A program made the translations under genes and the position numbers. A model generated the notes under the pieces. The model was not told where the DNA came from. It searched no databases and saw only the letters and a list, made by a program, of their open reading frames with translations. From Diorhabda sublineata (lineage: Eukaryota; Arthropoda; Insecta; Coleoptera; Chrysomelidae), in the NCBI RefSeq assembly GCF_026230105.1, contig NC_079480.1, positions 24,098,488 through 24,162,487 on the forward strand: a DNA stretch of 64,000 bases, written 5' to 3'. This document shows, piece by piece, positions 23,801 through 35,133 of this stretch. Each line of letters starts with the position of its first letter. The stretch's first letter is position 1.

Positions 23801-26800
23801 ACATCCTGTGTATTTCAGCTTCATACATCAAACCATGTTCGATCAGTGCTCCGGATTTCGAAGATTGTTGTTTATCACATGGAAAAGAAGCTTTACCTTA
23901 TATAATAAAGGGAGATAGAAGATTTGGTATACCAAACATGATACCTTTAACGATCCCACAAATCGATGTGGATGCCGGAAATAATTTGAAAATATTATTA
24001 AAGAATATCAAAGTATTCGGTTTAGATAAAACAATTTTAAACAAAGTTAAGTAAGTTTAACGTTATGATGTGGTGGTGTCACAATTCTATTAGATAATCC
24101 AAAAAAACAGCTGATCTACTACAAAATGGCTGCCGTAGGGAAAACAATGGATTTGCTCGTATTTACCCGTGTTTAGCTTTTTTTTGTTGATTTCGGTAGT
24201 GAGTCAGTCCTCAAATAAGCTGAGTGCGTAATTGAGTTTGCCCATAACCCAACTGAGAGGTATAAGGACAAACTTGAAGCTTTCGGGTGGTGTTATCCCC
24301 TTTCCATTTGCCACCAATTTCCAATATACCTGCTTTTCAGACACTGAAGTCGAAAAAACACAACAAAACCACGTTGCCGGGAGGAAATTTCGTACTTCTA
24401 GTAGCAAGAATATTTGTTGTTTTCCCTACGGCGGCCATTTTTTAAATGGACTACGGAAAAATAATTTGAGCAGCGAGTTTGCTTGAAATTTCGTATTTCA
24501 AATCTACGGTATCGTTGAAAAAGTTTTGGGGAATTTACTTGATAACGATCGCTGGTATAAAGCATTCGTTGAAGGGCATTAAGTCATCGAAAACTTGCGT
24601 TTTGGATATCTACCTCTGTCAAAGACGTAAACATAAAAAAGTTGAGGAAATAATGCTTCAGAATCGTCGTATCGGCTTCAGAGAGATAGGCATTGACTTT
24701 AAACATATTTTAGGTGTGAATCGTTTCGTATCAAAAGACCTGAATCTTTTACGAAAAGCATAGTTCGCAAAAGAGATTCTTAACCAAATAACTGAGGACC
24801 TTACGCATCATCACTGGTGACGAGTCGTGGGTTGATGAATATGACAAATCTAGCGAATAGTGCTCCAAAATTGAGCATTTAACCGTTGGGAGGCGTCCAC
24901 GTGAAGCAATTTGTGGACAATTGAAAGATTTTTCACTTCGATAATGAGTAGTTTACACTCCAGTACGGTTGTGACTGATTTTTTGACCAAATACGAAACT
25001 AGAGTCATCATTCAACAAGATTTAACTTTTTGTGAGTTTTTCCTCTTTTCTAAATCCAAAAACTCGCTTCGAGGATGCTTGTATTGGCTCGAAAGGGGAC
25101 CATTTTGAAGGTGGTTGTAAACATTTGTATTAAAATACGTAAATTTTTTTTTTGATCACTCCGTTGCTCTTGAAACTGTCAAAATCTTTATTGTAGATTT
25201 GATACCGATGCAAAAAAATTAATGATCAATATATCGATACCGCAATTAAGTTTAAGAGGAAATTATGAAATCGACGGAAGGATATTGATTTTACCCATAA
25301 GGGGAAACGGAGATTTAGACATATTGGCTAGTAAGTGAGATACTAAATATTTCAATATGAAATTTGATCCATATAAAATATTTTTTTATCCATTTTATGG
25401 CATTAATTTCAAGAAAAATAGTTAATTGACGTTTGGTATGAATTTCAACTCGATTGGGAGGTACAAGGTCTAATAAAGTTTTTTTTTGAATGGGAGTGTA
25501 TGTTCTCATCAGAAATAGAGCTGCCAGGGAAATGTCTATAGCCTATCTGTAAAAAATAGGTCAAAAATAGGTTTATCAAAGTTTTTCTTGAAAAAATGTA
25601 TTTTTTTTATGGAATTTTCATGGAAGAAAACTCATTTTTCGAATCTCAAATAATTATTTCACAAATATTGGTTTCAATAATCGCATTTTCGTTAGGAAAA
25701 CTCCTGCTAGAACAAGTTCTATGGCCTATCTGTACGAAAGTACGTCCAGAATAGAATCATCAAAGTTTTTCTTCAGAAAACTTATTTTTCATGGAATTTC
25801 TAATGGAGAAAACTCATTTTTCGAATCTCAAATGATTATTTCACAAATCTTGGTTTCAATAATCGCAATTTCATTAGGAAAACTCCTGCTAGAACAATTT
25901 CTATAGCCTATCTGCACGAAAGTACGTCCAGAATAGAATTATCAAAGTTTTTCTTCAGAAAACTTATTTTTCATGGAATTTCTGATGGAGAAAACTCATT
26001 TTTCGAATCTCAAATGATTATTTCACAAATCTTGGTTTCAATAATCGCATTTTCGTTAGGAAAACTCCTGCTAGAACAAGTTCTATGGCCTATCTGTACG
26101 AAAGTACGTCCAGAATAGAATCATCAAAGTTTTTCTTCAGAAAACTTATTTTTCATGGAATTTCTAATGGAGAAAACTCATTTTTCGAATCTCAAATGAT
26201 TATTTCACAAATCTTGGTTTCAATAATCGCAATTTCATTAGGAAAACTCCTGCTAGAACAATTTCTATAGCCTATCTGCACGAAAGTACGTCCAGAATAG
26301 AATTATCAAAGTTTTTCTTCAGAAAACTTATTTTTCATGGAATTTCTAATGGAGAAAACTCATTTTTCGAATCTCAAATGATTATTTCACAAATCTTGGT
26401 TTCAATAATCGCAATTTCTTTAGGAAAACTGCTGCTAGAACAATTTCTATGGTCTATCTGTACGAAAGTACGTCCAGAATAGAATCATCAAAGTTTTTCT
26501 TCAGAAAACTTATTTTTTATGGAATTTCTAATGGAGAAAACTCATGTTTCTAATCTCAAATGATTATTTCACAAATCTTGGTTTCAATAATCGCAATTTC
26601 ATTAGGAAAACTCCTGCTAGAACAATTTCTATGGCCTATCTGCACGAAAGTACGTCCAGAATAGAATCATCAAAGTTTTTCTTCAGAAAACTTATTTTTT
26701 ATGGAATTTCTAATGGAGAAAACTCATTTTTCGAATCTCAAATGATTATTTCACAAATCTTGGTTTCAATAATCGCAATTTCTTTAGGAAAACTCCTGCT

Positions 26801-29800
26801 AGAACAATTTCTATGGCCTATCTGCACGAAAGTACGTCCAGAATAGAATCATCAAAGTTTTTCTTCAGAAAACTTATTTTTTATGGAATTTCTAATGGAG
26901 AAAACTCATTTTTCGAATCTCAAATGATTATTTCACAAATCTTGGTTTCAATAATCGCAATTTCATTAGGAAAACTCCTGCTAGAACAATTTCTATAGCC
27001 TATCTGCACGAAAGTACGTCCAGAATAGAATTATCAAAGTTTTTCTTCAGAAAACTTATTTTTCATGGAATTTCTAATGGAGAAAACTCATTTTTCGAAT
27101 CTCAAATGATTATTTCACAAATCTTGGTTTCAATAATCGCATTTTCGTTAGGAAAACTCCTGCTAGAACAAGTTCTATGGCCTATCTGTACGAAAGTACG
27201 TCCAGAATAGAATCATCAAAGTTTTTCTTCAGAAAACTTATTTTTTATGGAATTTCTAATGGAGAAAACTCATTTTTCGAATCTCAAATGATTATTTCAC
27301 AAATCTTGGTTTCAATAATCGCATTTTCATTAGGAAAACACCTGCTAGAACAAGTTCTATGGCCTATCTGTACGAAAGTACATCCAGAATAGAATCATCA
27401 AAGTTTTTCTTCAGAAAACTTATTTTTTATGGAATTTCTAATGGAGAAAACTCATTTTTCGAAACTCAAATGATTATTTCACAAATCTTGGTTTCAATAA
27501 TCGCATTTTCGTTAGGAAAACACCTGCTAGAACAAGTTCTATGGTCTATCTGTACGAAAGTACGTCCAGAATAGAATCATCAAAGTTTTTCTTCAGAAAA
27601 CTTATTTTTTATGGAATTTCTAATGGAGAAAACTCATGTTTCTAATCTCAAATGATTATTTCACAAATCTTGGTTTCAATAATCGCAATTTCATTAGGAA
27701 AACACCTGCTAGAACAAGTTCTATGGCCTATCTGTACGAAAGTACGTCCAGAATAGAATCATCAAAGTTTTTCTTCAGAAAACTTATTTTTTATGGAATT
27801 TCTAATGGAGAAAACTCATTTTTCGAAACTCAAATGATTATTTCACAAATCTTGGTTTCAATAATCGCATTTTCGTTAGGAAAACACCTGCTAGAACAAG
27901 TTCTATGGTCTATCTGTACGAAAGTACGTCCAGAATAGAATCATCAAAGTTTTTCTTCAGAAAACTTATTTTTTATGGAATTTCTAATGGAGAAAACTCA
28001 TTTTTCGAATCTCAAATGATTATTTCACAAATCTTGGTTTCAATAATCGCAATTTCATTAGGAAAACTCCTGCTAGAACAATTTCTATGGCCTATCTGCA
28101 CGAAAGTACGTCCAGAATAGAATCATCAAAGTTTTTCTTCAGAAAACTTATTTTTTATGGAATTTCTAATGGAGAAAACTCATTTTTCGAATCTCAAATG
28201 ATTATTTCACAAATCTTGGTTTCAATAATCGCAATTTCATTAGGAAAACTCCTGCTAGAACAATTTCTATGGCCTATCTGCACGAAAGTACGTCCAGAAT
28301 AGAATCATCAAAGTTTTTCTTCAGAAAACTTATTTTTTATGGAATTTCTAATGGAGGAAACTCATTTTTCGAATCTCAAATGATTATTTCACAAATCTTG
28401 GTTTCAATAATCGCATTTTCGTTAGGAAAACTCCTGCTAGAACAAGTTCTATGGCCTATCTGTACGAAAGTACGTCCAGAATAGAATCATCAAAGTTTTT
28501 CTTCAGAAAACTTATTTTTCATGGAATTTCTAATGGAAAAAACTCATTTTTCGAATCTCAAATGATTATTTCACAAATCTTGGTTTCAATAATCGCATTT
28601 TCATTAGGAAAACACCTGCTAGAACAAGTTCTATGGCCTATCTGTACGAAAGTACATCCAGAATAGAATCATCAAAGTTTTTCTTCAGAAAACTTATTTT
28701 TTATGGAATTTCTAATGGAGAAAACTCATTTTTCGAAACTCAAATGATTATTTCACAAATCTTGGTTTCAATAATCGCATTTTCGTTAGGAAAACACCTG
28801 CTAGAACAAGTTCTATGGTCTATCTGTACGAAAGTACGTCCAGAATAGAATCATCAAAGTTTTTCTTCAGAAAACTTATTTTTTATGGAATTTCTAATGG
28901 AGAAAACTCATGTTTCTAATCTCAAATGATTATTTCACAAATCTTGGTTTCAATAATCGCAATTTCATTAGGAAAACACCTGCTAGAACAAGTTCTATGG
29001 CCTATCTGTACGAAAGTACGTCCAGAATAGAATCATCAAAGTTTTTCTTCAGAAAACTTATTTTTTATGGAATTTCTAATGGAGAAAACTCATTTTTCGA
29101 AACTCAAATGATTATTTCACAAATCTTGGTTTCAATAATCGCATTTTCGTTAGGAAAACACCTGCTAGAACAAGTTCTATGGTCTATCTGTACGAAAGTA
29201 CGTCCAGAATAGAATCATCAAAGTTTTTCTTCAGAAAACTTATTTTTTATGGAATTTCTAATGGAGAAAACTCATTTTTCGAATCTCAAATGATTATTTC
29301 ACAAATCTTGGTTTCAATAATCGCAATTTCATTAGGAAAACTCCTGCTAGAACAATTTCTATGGCCTATCTGCACGAAAGTACGTCCAGAATAGAATCAT
29401 CAAAGTTTTTCTTCAGAAAACTTATTTTTTATGGAATTTCTAATGGAGAAAACTCATTTTTCGAATCTCAAATGATTATTTCACAAATCTTGGTTTCAAT
29501 AATCGCAATTTCATTAGGAAAACTCCTGCTAGAACAATTTCTATGGCCTATCTGCACGAAAGTACGTCCAGAATAGAATCATCAAAGTTTTTCTTCAGAA
29601 AACTTATTTTTTATGGAATTTCTAATGGAGGAAACTCATTTTTCGAATCTCAAATGATTATTTCACAAATCTTGGTTTCAATAATCGCATTTTCGTTAGG
29701 AAAACTCCTGCTAGAACAAGTTCTATGGCCTATCTGTACGAAAGTACGTCCAGAATAGAATCATCAAAGTTTTTCTTCAGAAAACTTATTTTTCATGGAA

Positions 29801-32800
29801 TTTCTAATGGAAAAAACTCATTTTTCGAATCTCAAATGATTATTTCACAAATCTTGGTTTCAATAATCGCATTTTCGTTAGGAAAACTCCTGCTAGAACA
29901 AGTTCTATGGCCTATCTGTACGAAAGTACGTCCAGAATAGAATCATCAAAGTTTTTCTTCAAAAAACTTATTTTTTATGGAATTTCTAATGGAGAAAACT
30001 CATGTTTCTAATCTCAAATGATTATTTCACAAATCTTGGTTTCAATAATCGCAATTTCATTAGGAAAACACCTGCTAGAACAAGTTCTATGGCCTATCTG
30101 TACGAAAGTACGTCCAGAATAGAATCATCAAAGTTTTTCTTCAGAAAACTTATTTTTTATGGAATTTCTAATGGAGAAAACTCATTTTTCGAAACTCAAA
30201 TGATTATTTCACAAATCTTGGTTTCAATAATCGCAATTTCATTAGGAAAACACCTGCTAGAACAAGTTCTATGGCCTATCTGTACGAAAGTACGTCCAGA
30301 ATAGAATCATCAAAGTTTTTCTTCAGAAAACTTATTTTTTATGGAATTTCTAATGGAGAAAACTCATTTTTCGAAACTCAAATGATTATTTCACAAATCT
30401 TGGTTTCAATAATCGCATTTTCGTTAGGAAAACACCTGCTAGAACAAGTTCTATGGTCTATCTGTACGAAAGTACGTCCAGAATAGAATCATCAAAGTTT
30501 TTCTTCAGAAAACTTATTTTTTATGGAATTTCTAATGGAGAAAACTCATTTTTCGAATCTCAAATGATTATTTCACAAATCTTGGTTTCAATAATCGCAA
30601 TTTCATTAGGAAAACTCCTGCTAGAACAATTTCTATGGCCTATCTGCACGAAAGTACGTCCAGAATAGAATCATCAAAGTTTTTCTTCAGAAAACTTATT
30701 TTTTATGGAATTTCTAATGGAGAAAACTCATTTTTCGAATCTCAAATGATTATTTCACAAATCTTGGTTTCAATAATCGCAATTTCATTAGGAAAACTCC
30801 TGCTAGAACAATTTCTATGGCCTATCTGCACGAAAGTACGTCCAGAATAGAATCATCAAAGTTTTTCTTCAGAAAACTTATTTTTTATGGAATTTCTAAT
30901 GGAGGAAACTCATTTTTCGAATCTCAAATGATTATTTCACAAATCTTGGTTTCAATAATCGCATTTTCGTTAGGAAAACTCCTGCTAGAACAAGTTCTAT
31001 GGCCTATCTGTACGAAAGTACGTCCAGAATAGAATCATCAAAGTTTTTCTTCAGAAAACTTATTTTTCATGGAATTTCTAATGGAAAAAACTCATTTTTC
31101 GAATCTCAAATGATTATTTCACAAATCTTGGTTTCAATAATCGCATTTTCGTTAGGAAAACTCCTGCTAGAACAAGTTCTATGGCCTATCTGTACGAAAG
31201 TACGTCCAGAATAGAATCATCAAAGTTTTTCTTCAAAAAACTTATTTTTTATGGAATTTCTAATGGAGAAAACTCATGTTTCTAATCTCAAATGATTATT
31301 TCACAAATCTTGGTTTCAATAATCGCAATTTCATTAGGAAAACACCTGCTAGAACAAGTTCTATGGCCTATCTGTACGAAAGTACGTCCAGAATAGAATC
31401 ATCAAAGTTTTTCTTCAGAAAACTTATTTTTTATGGAATTTCTAATGGAGAAAACTCATTTTTCGAAACTCAAATGATTATTTCACAAATCTTGGTTTCA
31501 ATAATCGCAATTTCATTAGGAAAACACCTGCTAGAACAAGTTCTATGGCCTATCTGTACGAAAGTACGTCCAGAATAGAATCATCAAAGTTTTTCTTCAG
31601 AAAACTTATTTTTTATGGAATTTCTAATGGAGAAAACTCATTTTTCGAAACTCAAATGATTATTTCACAAATCTTGGTTTCAATAATCGCATTTTCGTTA
31701 GGAAAACACCTGCTAGAACAAGTTCTATGGTCTATCTGTACGAAAGTACGTCCAGAATAGAATCATCAAAGTTTTTCTTCAGAAAACTTATTTTTTATGG
31801 AATTTCTAATGGAGAAAACTCATTTTTCGAATCTCAAATGATTATTTCACAAATCTTGGTTTCAATAATCGCAATTTCATTAGGAAAACTCCTGCTAGAA
31901 CAATTTCTATGGCCTATCTGCACGAAAGTACGTCCAGAATAGAATCATCAAAGTTTTTCTTCAGAAAACTTATTTTTTATGGAATTTCTAATGGAGAAAA
32001 CTCATTTTTCGAATCTCAAATGATTATTTCACAAATCTTGGTTTCAATAATCGCAATTTCATTAGGAAAACTCCTGCTAGAACAATTTCTATGGCCTATC
32101 TGCACGAAAGTACGTCCAGAATAGAATCATCAAAGTTTTTCTTCAGAAAACTTATTTTTTATGGAATTTCTAATGGAGGAAACTCATTTTTCGAATCTCA
32201 AATGATTATTTCACAAATCTTGGTTTCAATAATCGCATTTTCGTTAGGAAAACTCCTGCTAGAACAAGTTCTATGGCCTATCTGTACGAAAGTACGTCCA
32301 GAATAGAATCATCAAAGTTTTTCTTCAGAAAACTTATTTTTCATGGAATTTCTAATGGAAAAAACTCATTTTTCGAATCTCAAATGATTATTTCACAAAT
32401 CTTGGTTTCAATAATCGCATTTTCGTTAGGAAAACTCCTGCTAGAACAAGTTCTATGGCCTATCTGTACGAAAGTACGTCCAGAATAGAATCATCAAAGT
32501 TTTTCTTCAAAAAACTTATTTTTTATGGAATTTCTAATGGAGAAAACTCATGTTTCTAATCTCAAATGATTATTTCACAAATCTTGGTTTCAATAATCGC
32601 ATTTTCGTTAGGAAAACTCCTGCTAGAACAAGTTCTATGGCCTATCTGTACGAAAGTACGTCCAGAATAGAATCATCAAAGTTTTTTATGGAATTTTCAA
32701 TGGAGTAAACTCATTTTTTGAAGCTGAAATGGATATTTCACAGATTATAATGTTAAAAATGACATTTTCGTTAGGAAAACTTGTGCTCGATGAAATTTAG

Positions 32801-34724
32801 GCAGAACGTAACAGAAATTGAAACAAAACTTCACGAGGCCCTATGGAGAGCGTGCTTAGTCATGATCTCAGGTGTTTAGGTAGTTTAAAGTATTTTGAAA
32901 AGGACGGCGACACTGGTAACACGCGAATTTATATAAATAAAATATTCTTAAAGAAAAGTCGAAACGTCAAAATTGATTTTTCTTTCAAAAGTTATCAAAA
33001 AAATTTTAAAACAGAATAGACCTAAAATCAAGAACATTTAGATGCTTAAATATTTTTCTTTGTGTATTCCTTTGTCTTAAACTGAAATAAATTAGTAGGA
33101 TTTTTTCATACTGCGATGAAATCTCATATTTTTTGTTGGACAGTGTAATTGTTGACTTCGAAATATTTGTAGTTGATGGAATATATCAGTATAACGCCGA
33201 ATATATAATCCGCAAATATAAAGGCGACGATTATTTTGATTTAACTGAAAAGGACACTTTGGACTTCGATCTCAAAAATATGAAAATTAAACTCAATAAT
33301 TTATTTGACGGTGATAAAAAATTGGGTAAGTTAGTTATTTTATGATAATATACGTTCCTACTCAATGGCTCACGCTGTATGTATACATAATATTAATTCA
33401 TTGAAAATAATGGACGATTTTCCATTCTGTACATATATTTGTATCGATATAATCGATTTATTTACTCGATCATTTTCTTTCACAAAATTAGGTCGATCGA
33501 TTTTGTTATTACTGTCAAATCGAAATATACAACTTGGATTCGTGAAATTTTGACAGTTGAAAGTCCCTGTGATTTCATTCAAAAAGTAATAAACGATTTT
33601 TGACTCTATACATATATTTGTATCGATATAAGCGATTTATTCACTGGATCAATTTCTTTTACAAAAGTAGGTAGATCGATTTTAGAACGGAATCGATTTT
33701 GTTATTACTGTCAAATCGAAATATAAAACATTGATTTTGACAGTTGATAGTCCTAAAGTGACATTTAATTTGACGTATGTAATCCGAGAAAACTTACGGA
33801 CTAAATGGCAAAAATATATTTTAGTTTTTATAATTTATAAAATTCAAAAATTTCAATTTTCAATGCAGGGTTTCTCAAACTTTCGATAACATTTTTTTTT
33901 CATTGTTACAATCCCTATAAAGGATGAAATTTATCAAAAACACCCTCTTCACCCTTTCCCTACACTGAACTTCACCTATCGCCTGCGGTTTCCCTATAAC
34001 CTGGTAGGGTGGAAGTTATATAACGCAATTACAGCTTCACCAGCCTACCGGATTTAGGATCATAATAAAGACGCGTTAGTTTAGCGTTTTCGAAGTTGTC
34101 GAATCCATTTATCGAAATACCGGATACGTCCCTCTCTCTCTCTATGTGCTTAACAACGTAAAAAAATAAGAACAGTTACTTTCTTTCGATTTTCTCCCTA
34201 CTTTAAGACTTTCTTCTCTCAGAGAAAGCTCTAATCTTCTAAAAATAGGCCCTCTAAAATGAAAATCTTCCGTTTAATTCAGAAAGCCAAACAGGACATC
34301 AATCAATCCAATATTGGACAATTGGAGCCTCGATAAGTGGATTATGAGACCTCGAAAACGCTAAACTAATATGTTTTTATTACAATCCTAAACCAAGCAG
34401 TCAAGATTTGTTCGAAAGCGCAGCAATTGTTTATAAATATCTTATTTTTATTGCTGTCGCTCAAGTAAAATTGGTTGGCACGCTAAATGAATGGACTATA
34501 ATTGGGAGAGTATTGAATTCTTGGACATCCTGTATAATTGAGTGTTTAAATGATCATCGTGTTTGATTATAGGTGATCAAATGAACAAATTCTTGAACGA
34601 AAACTGGAAAGAAGTTTTGAGCGAATTCGGACCGGCCATTAGTGGTACTGTACGATCTATAGGGCGTTCGATAGCTTCGGCAATATTCAAAAAAATTCCC
34701 TATCACGAATTAGTGTTAGATTAA
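20862..34724 (+). CDS. Takeout / juvenile-hormone-binding-protein family protein, five exons
   Basis: The exons are 20862-20937, 23819-24050, 25197-25330, 33173-33325 and 34573-34724. All introns are GT-AG, junctions are in phase, and the product is 248 aa. A hydrophobic leader covers about residues 1-19 (MSRKILGFYVLCFFHIYVTS). Cys32 and Cys42 correspond to the conserved disulphide pair. The C-terminus has the family block GDQMNKFLNENWKEV and ends IPYHELVLD. The likely role is a secreted carrier of a small hydrophobic ligand, which the sequence does not identify. Introns 2 and 3 carry transposon remnants and a 7.3-kb satellite, but no exon is damaged. AATAAA occurs at 34752. The paralogue lies head to head at 8887-14769; its extra intron splits the position equivalent to this gene's exon 2. 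Confidence 0.93.
21829..22330. repeat. Dispersed-repeat-like segment in intron 1
   Basis: The segment begins with tagcttttacctgcggcttc, a phrase common at the edge of dispersed insect retroposons. It contains a (aatag)n-like tract near 21893 and a duplicated phrase tattagaacctgagatat at about 21903 and 22083. No coding frame is present. The family assignment is uncertain. Confidence 0.35.
22860..23000 (-). mobile_element. Solo end of the mariner-related repeat family
   Basis: The segment ctaccgccatctctaggtca ... ggaaccatcttg repeats, with changes, the right end of the element at 15111-16258 and, inverted, the segment at 55297-55400. Shared phrases include the gcgtcttcaaacttgaaac and gtgtactttctaatgcaacg runs. 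There is no transposase here. Confidence 0.6.
23100..23750 (+). pseudogene. LINE remnant, RNase H and downstream part
   Basis: Plus-strand frames give RVALHALDS near 23330, LKSLETNSNVQPGDTKLIAW near 23400-23455 and, near 23575-23640, RTGHLTNIAETPVSSCFCKK. The TGHL...C-x-C pattern is the segment following RNase H in I/Jockey-like LINEs. It is heavily frameshifted, and I assign it with moderate confidence. Confidence 0.5.
24123..24441. mobile_element. MITE with 25-bp inverted ends (copy 1)
   Basis: The left end aaaatggctgccgtagggaa and right end ttccctacggcggccatttt are near-perfect inverted repeats 319 bp apart. The interior shares tttccaatatac and aaaaccacgtt with a second copy at 42056-42425. 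There is no coding capacity. It lies in intron 2 of the takeout gene. Confidence 0.8.
24480..25110 (+). pseudogene. Mariner-type transposase remnant
   Basis: Plus-strand pieces include VEEIMLQNRRIGFREIGIDF (HTH region), the V-S-K-D-L-N-L-L-R-K stretch, a degraded TGDESWV-Y-E-Y-D block near 24815 with the first Asp, and VVTDFLTKYETRVI followed by CEFFLFSKSKNSLRG near 25030-25070, which is the last catalytic block. Stops and shifts separate all pieces. It lies in intron 2 of the takeout gene. Confidence 0.7.
25535..32800 (+). repeat. 182-bp satellite with higher-order repeats inside intron 3 of a takeout gene
   Basis: About 40 head-to-tail monomers of 182 bp fill most of intron 3 (25331-33172). 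The first and last monomers are clearly decayed, with an insertion near 25555 and loss around 32680, while interior monomers differ at only a few bases. A diagnostic variant (catgtttctaatc for catttttcgaatc) recurs at 26544, 27636, 28910, 30002, 31276 and 32550, that is every 6 or 7 monomers (1092 or 1274 bp). The last two 1274-bp blocks look nearly identical. Because 182 is not a multiple of three, each monomer starts its own 71-codon plus-strand frame, ended by the TAG in ccagaatagaatc of the next. These frames have no family resemblance. Confidence 0.97.
33415..33755 (+). repeat. Tandem duplication of about 179 bp in intron 4
   Basis: Two direct copies start near 33430 and 33609 at tacatatatttgtatcgata. 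Both contain gtcaaatcgaaatata and ttttgacagttga, with small indels between them. No coding signal is seen. Confidence 0.8.
34049..34395. mobile_element. MITE / foldback element with long inverted arms (copy 1)
   Basis: The left arm (ggatttaggatcataataaa ... gtttagcgttttcgaa, to about 34115) and the right arm (34331-34395, ending ttacaatcctaaacc) are inverted copies of about 65 bp around a 220-bp centre. A single related arm lies at 43868-43940. It lies in intron 4 of the takeout gene and has no coding capacity. Confidence 0.8.
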
Positions 34725-34751
34725 ATTCGTATTGTTGCTTCGTAGTACTTT

Positions 34752-34757
34752 AATAAA
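34752..34757 (+). promoter_or_regulatory. Polyadenylation signal AATAAA of the takeout gene
   Basis: AATAAA stands 28 bp after the stop codon at 34722-34724. A second A-rich AATAAAATAAAA run follows near 34800. Confidence 0.6.
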
Positions 34758-35133
34758 TAGATAATCGAAATTAATCAGTATTTCGGGACAACCTGTATAA
34801 TAAAATAAAAAAATATGACACGAAAACAATTTTTTTTATTTATTCACCAAAATATTTCTCCTGTATAAAACCGACGTTGCGGGAAGTTCCTGGTAATTTT
34901 CCACTTGCCGATATTTTTGATTTGACATGCGCGGCGTTCACCGAGACCGAACCAGCTGCTGATATCGATTCCATTGAGAGCGAGATCAGTAACTGCACGG
35001 CGAGTTTGCAGAATTTTAATTTTTGCTAAACTTAGAGCAAATTATTTATTTCAAAAACCGCTAAAAGTGTTTTCGCTTCCACGCCATCCCTGCATAGAAG
35101 GGATGGATTTAGTTATCCATATTTTTTCGAATA
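34758..35133. promoter_or_regulatory. Putative promoter and 5' UTR of the SV2-like transporter
   Basis: The 34870-35000 stretch is richer in G+C and CpG than its surroundings, which fits a start region. It lies between the takeout polyadenylation signal and the transporter ATG at 35134. I see no convincing TATA box. An open 61-codon minus-strand frame here is discussed among the rejected items. Confidence 0.35.

Noticed and set aside
34840..35030. 61-codon minus-strand frame ending IQEKYFGE, possible last exon of another gene
   Set aside because: No family match and no upstream exon found; the region is better explained as the promoter and 5' UTR of the plus-strand transporter, whose first exon starts at 35134.
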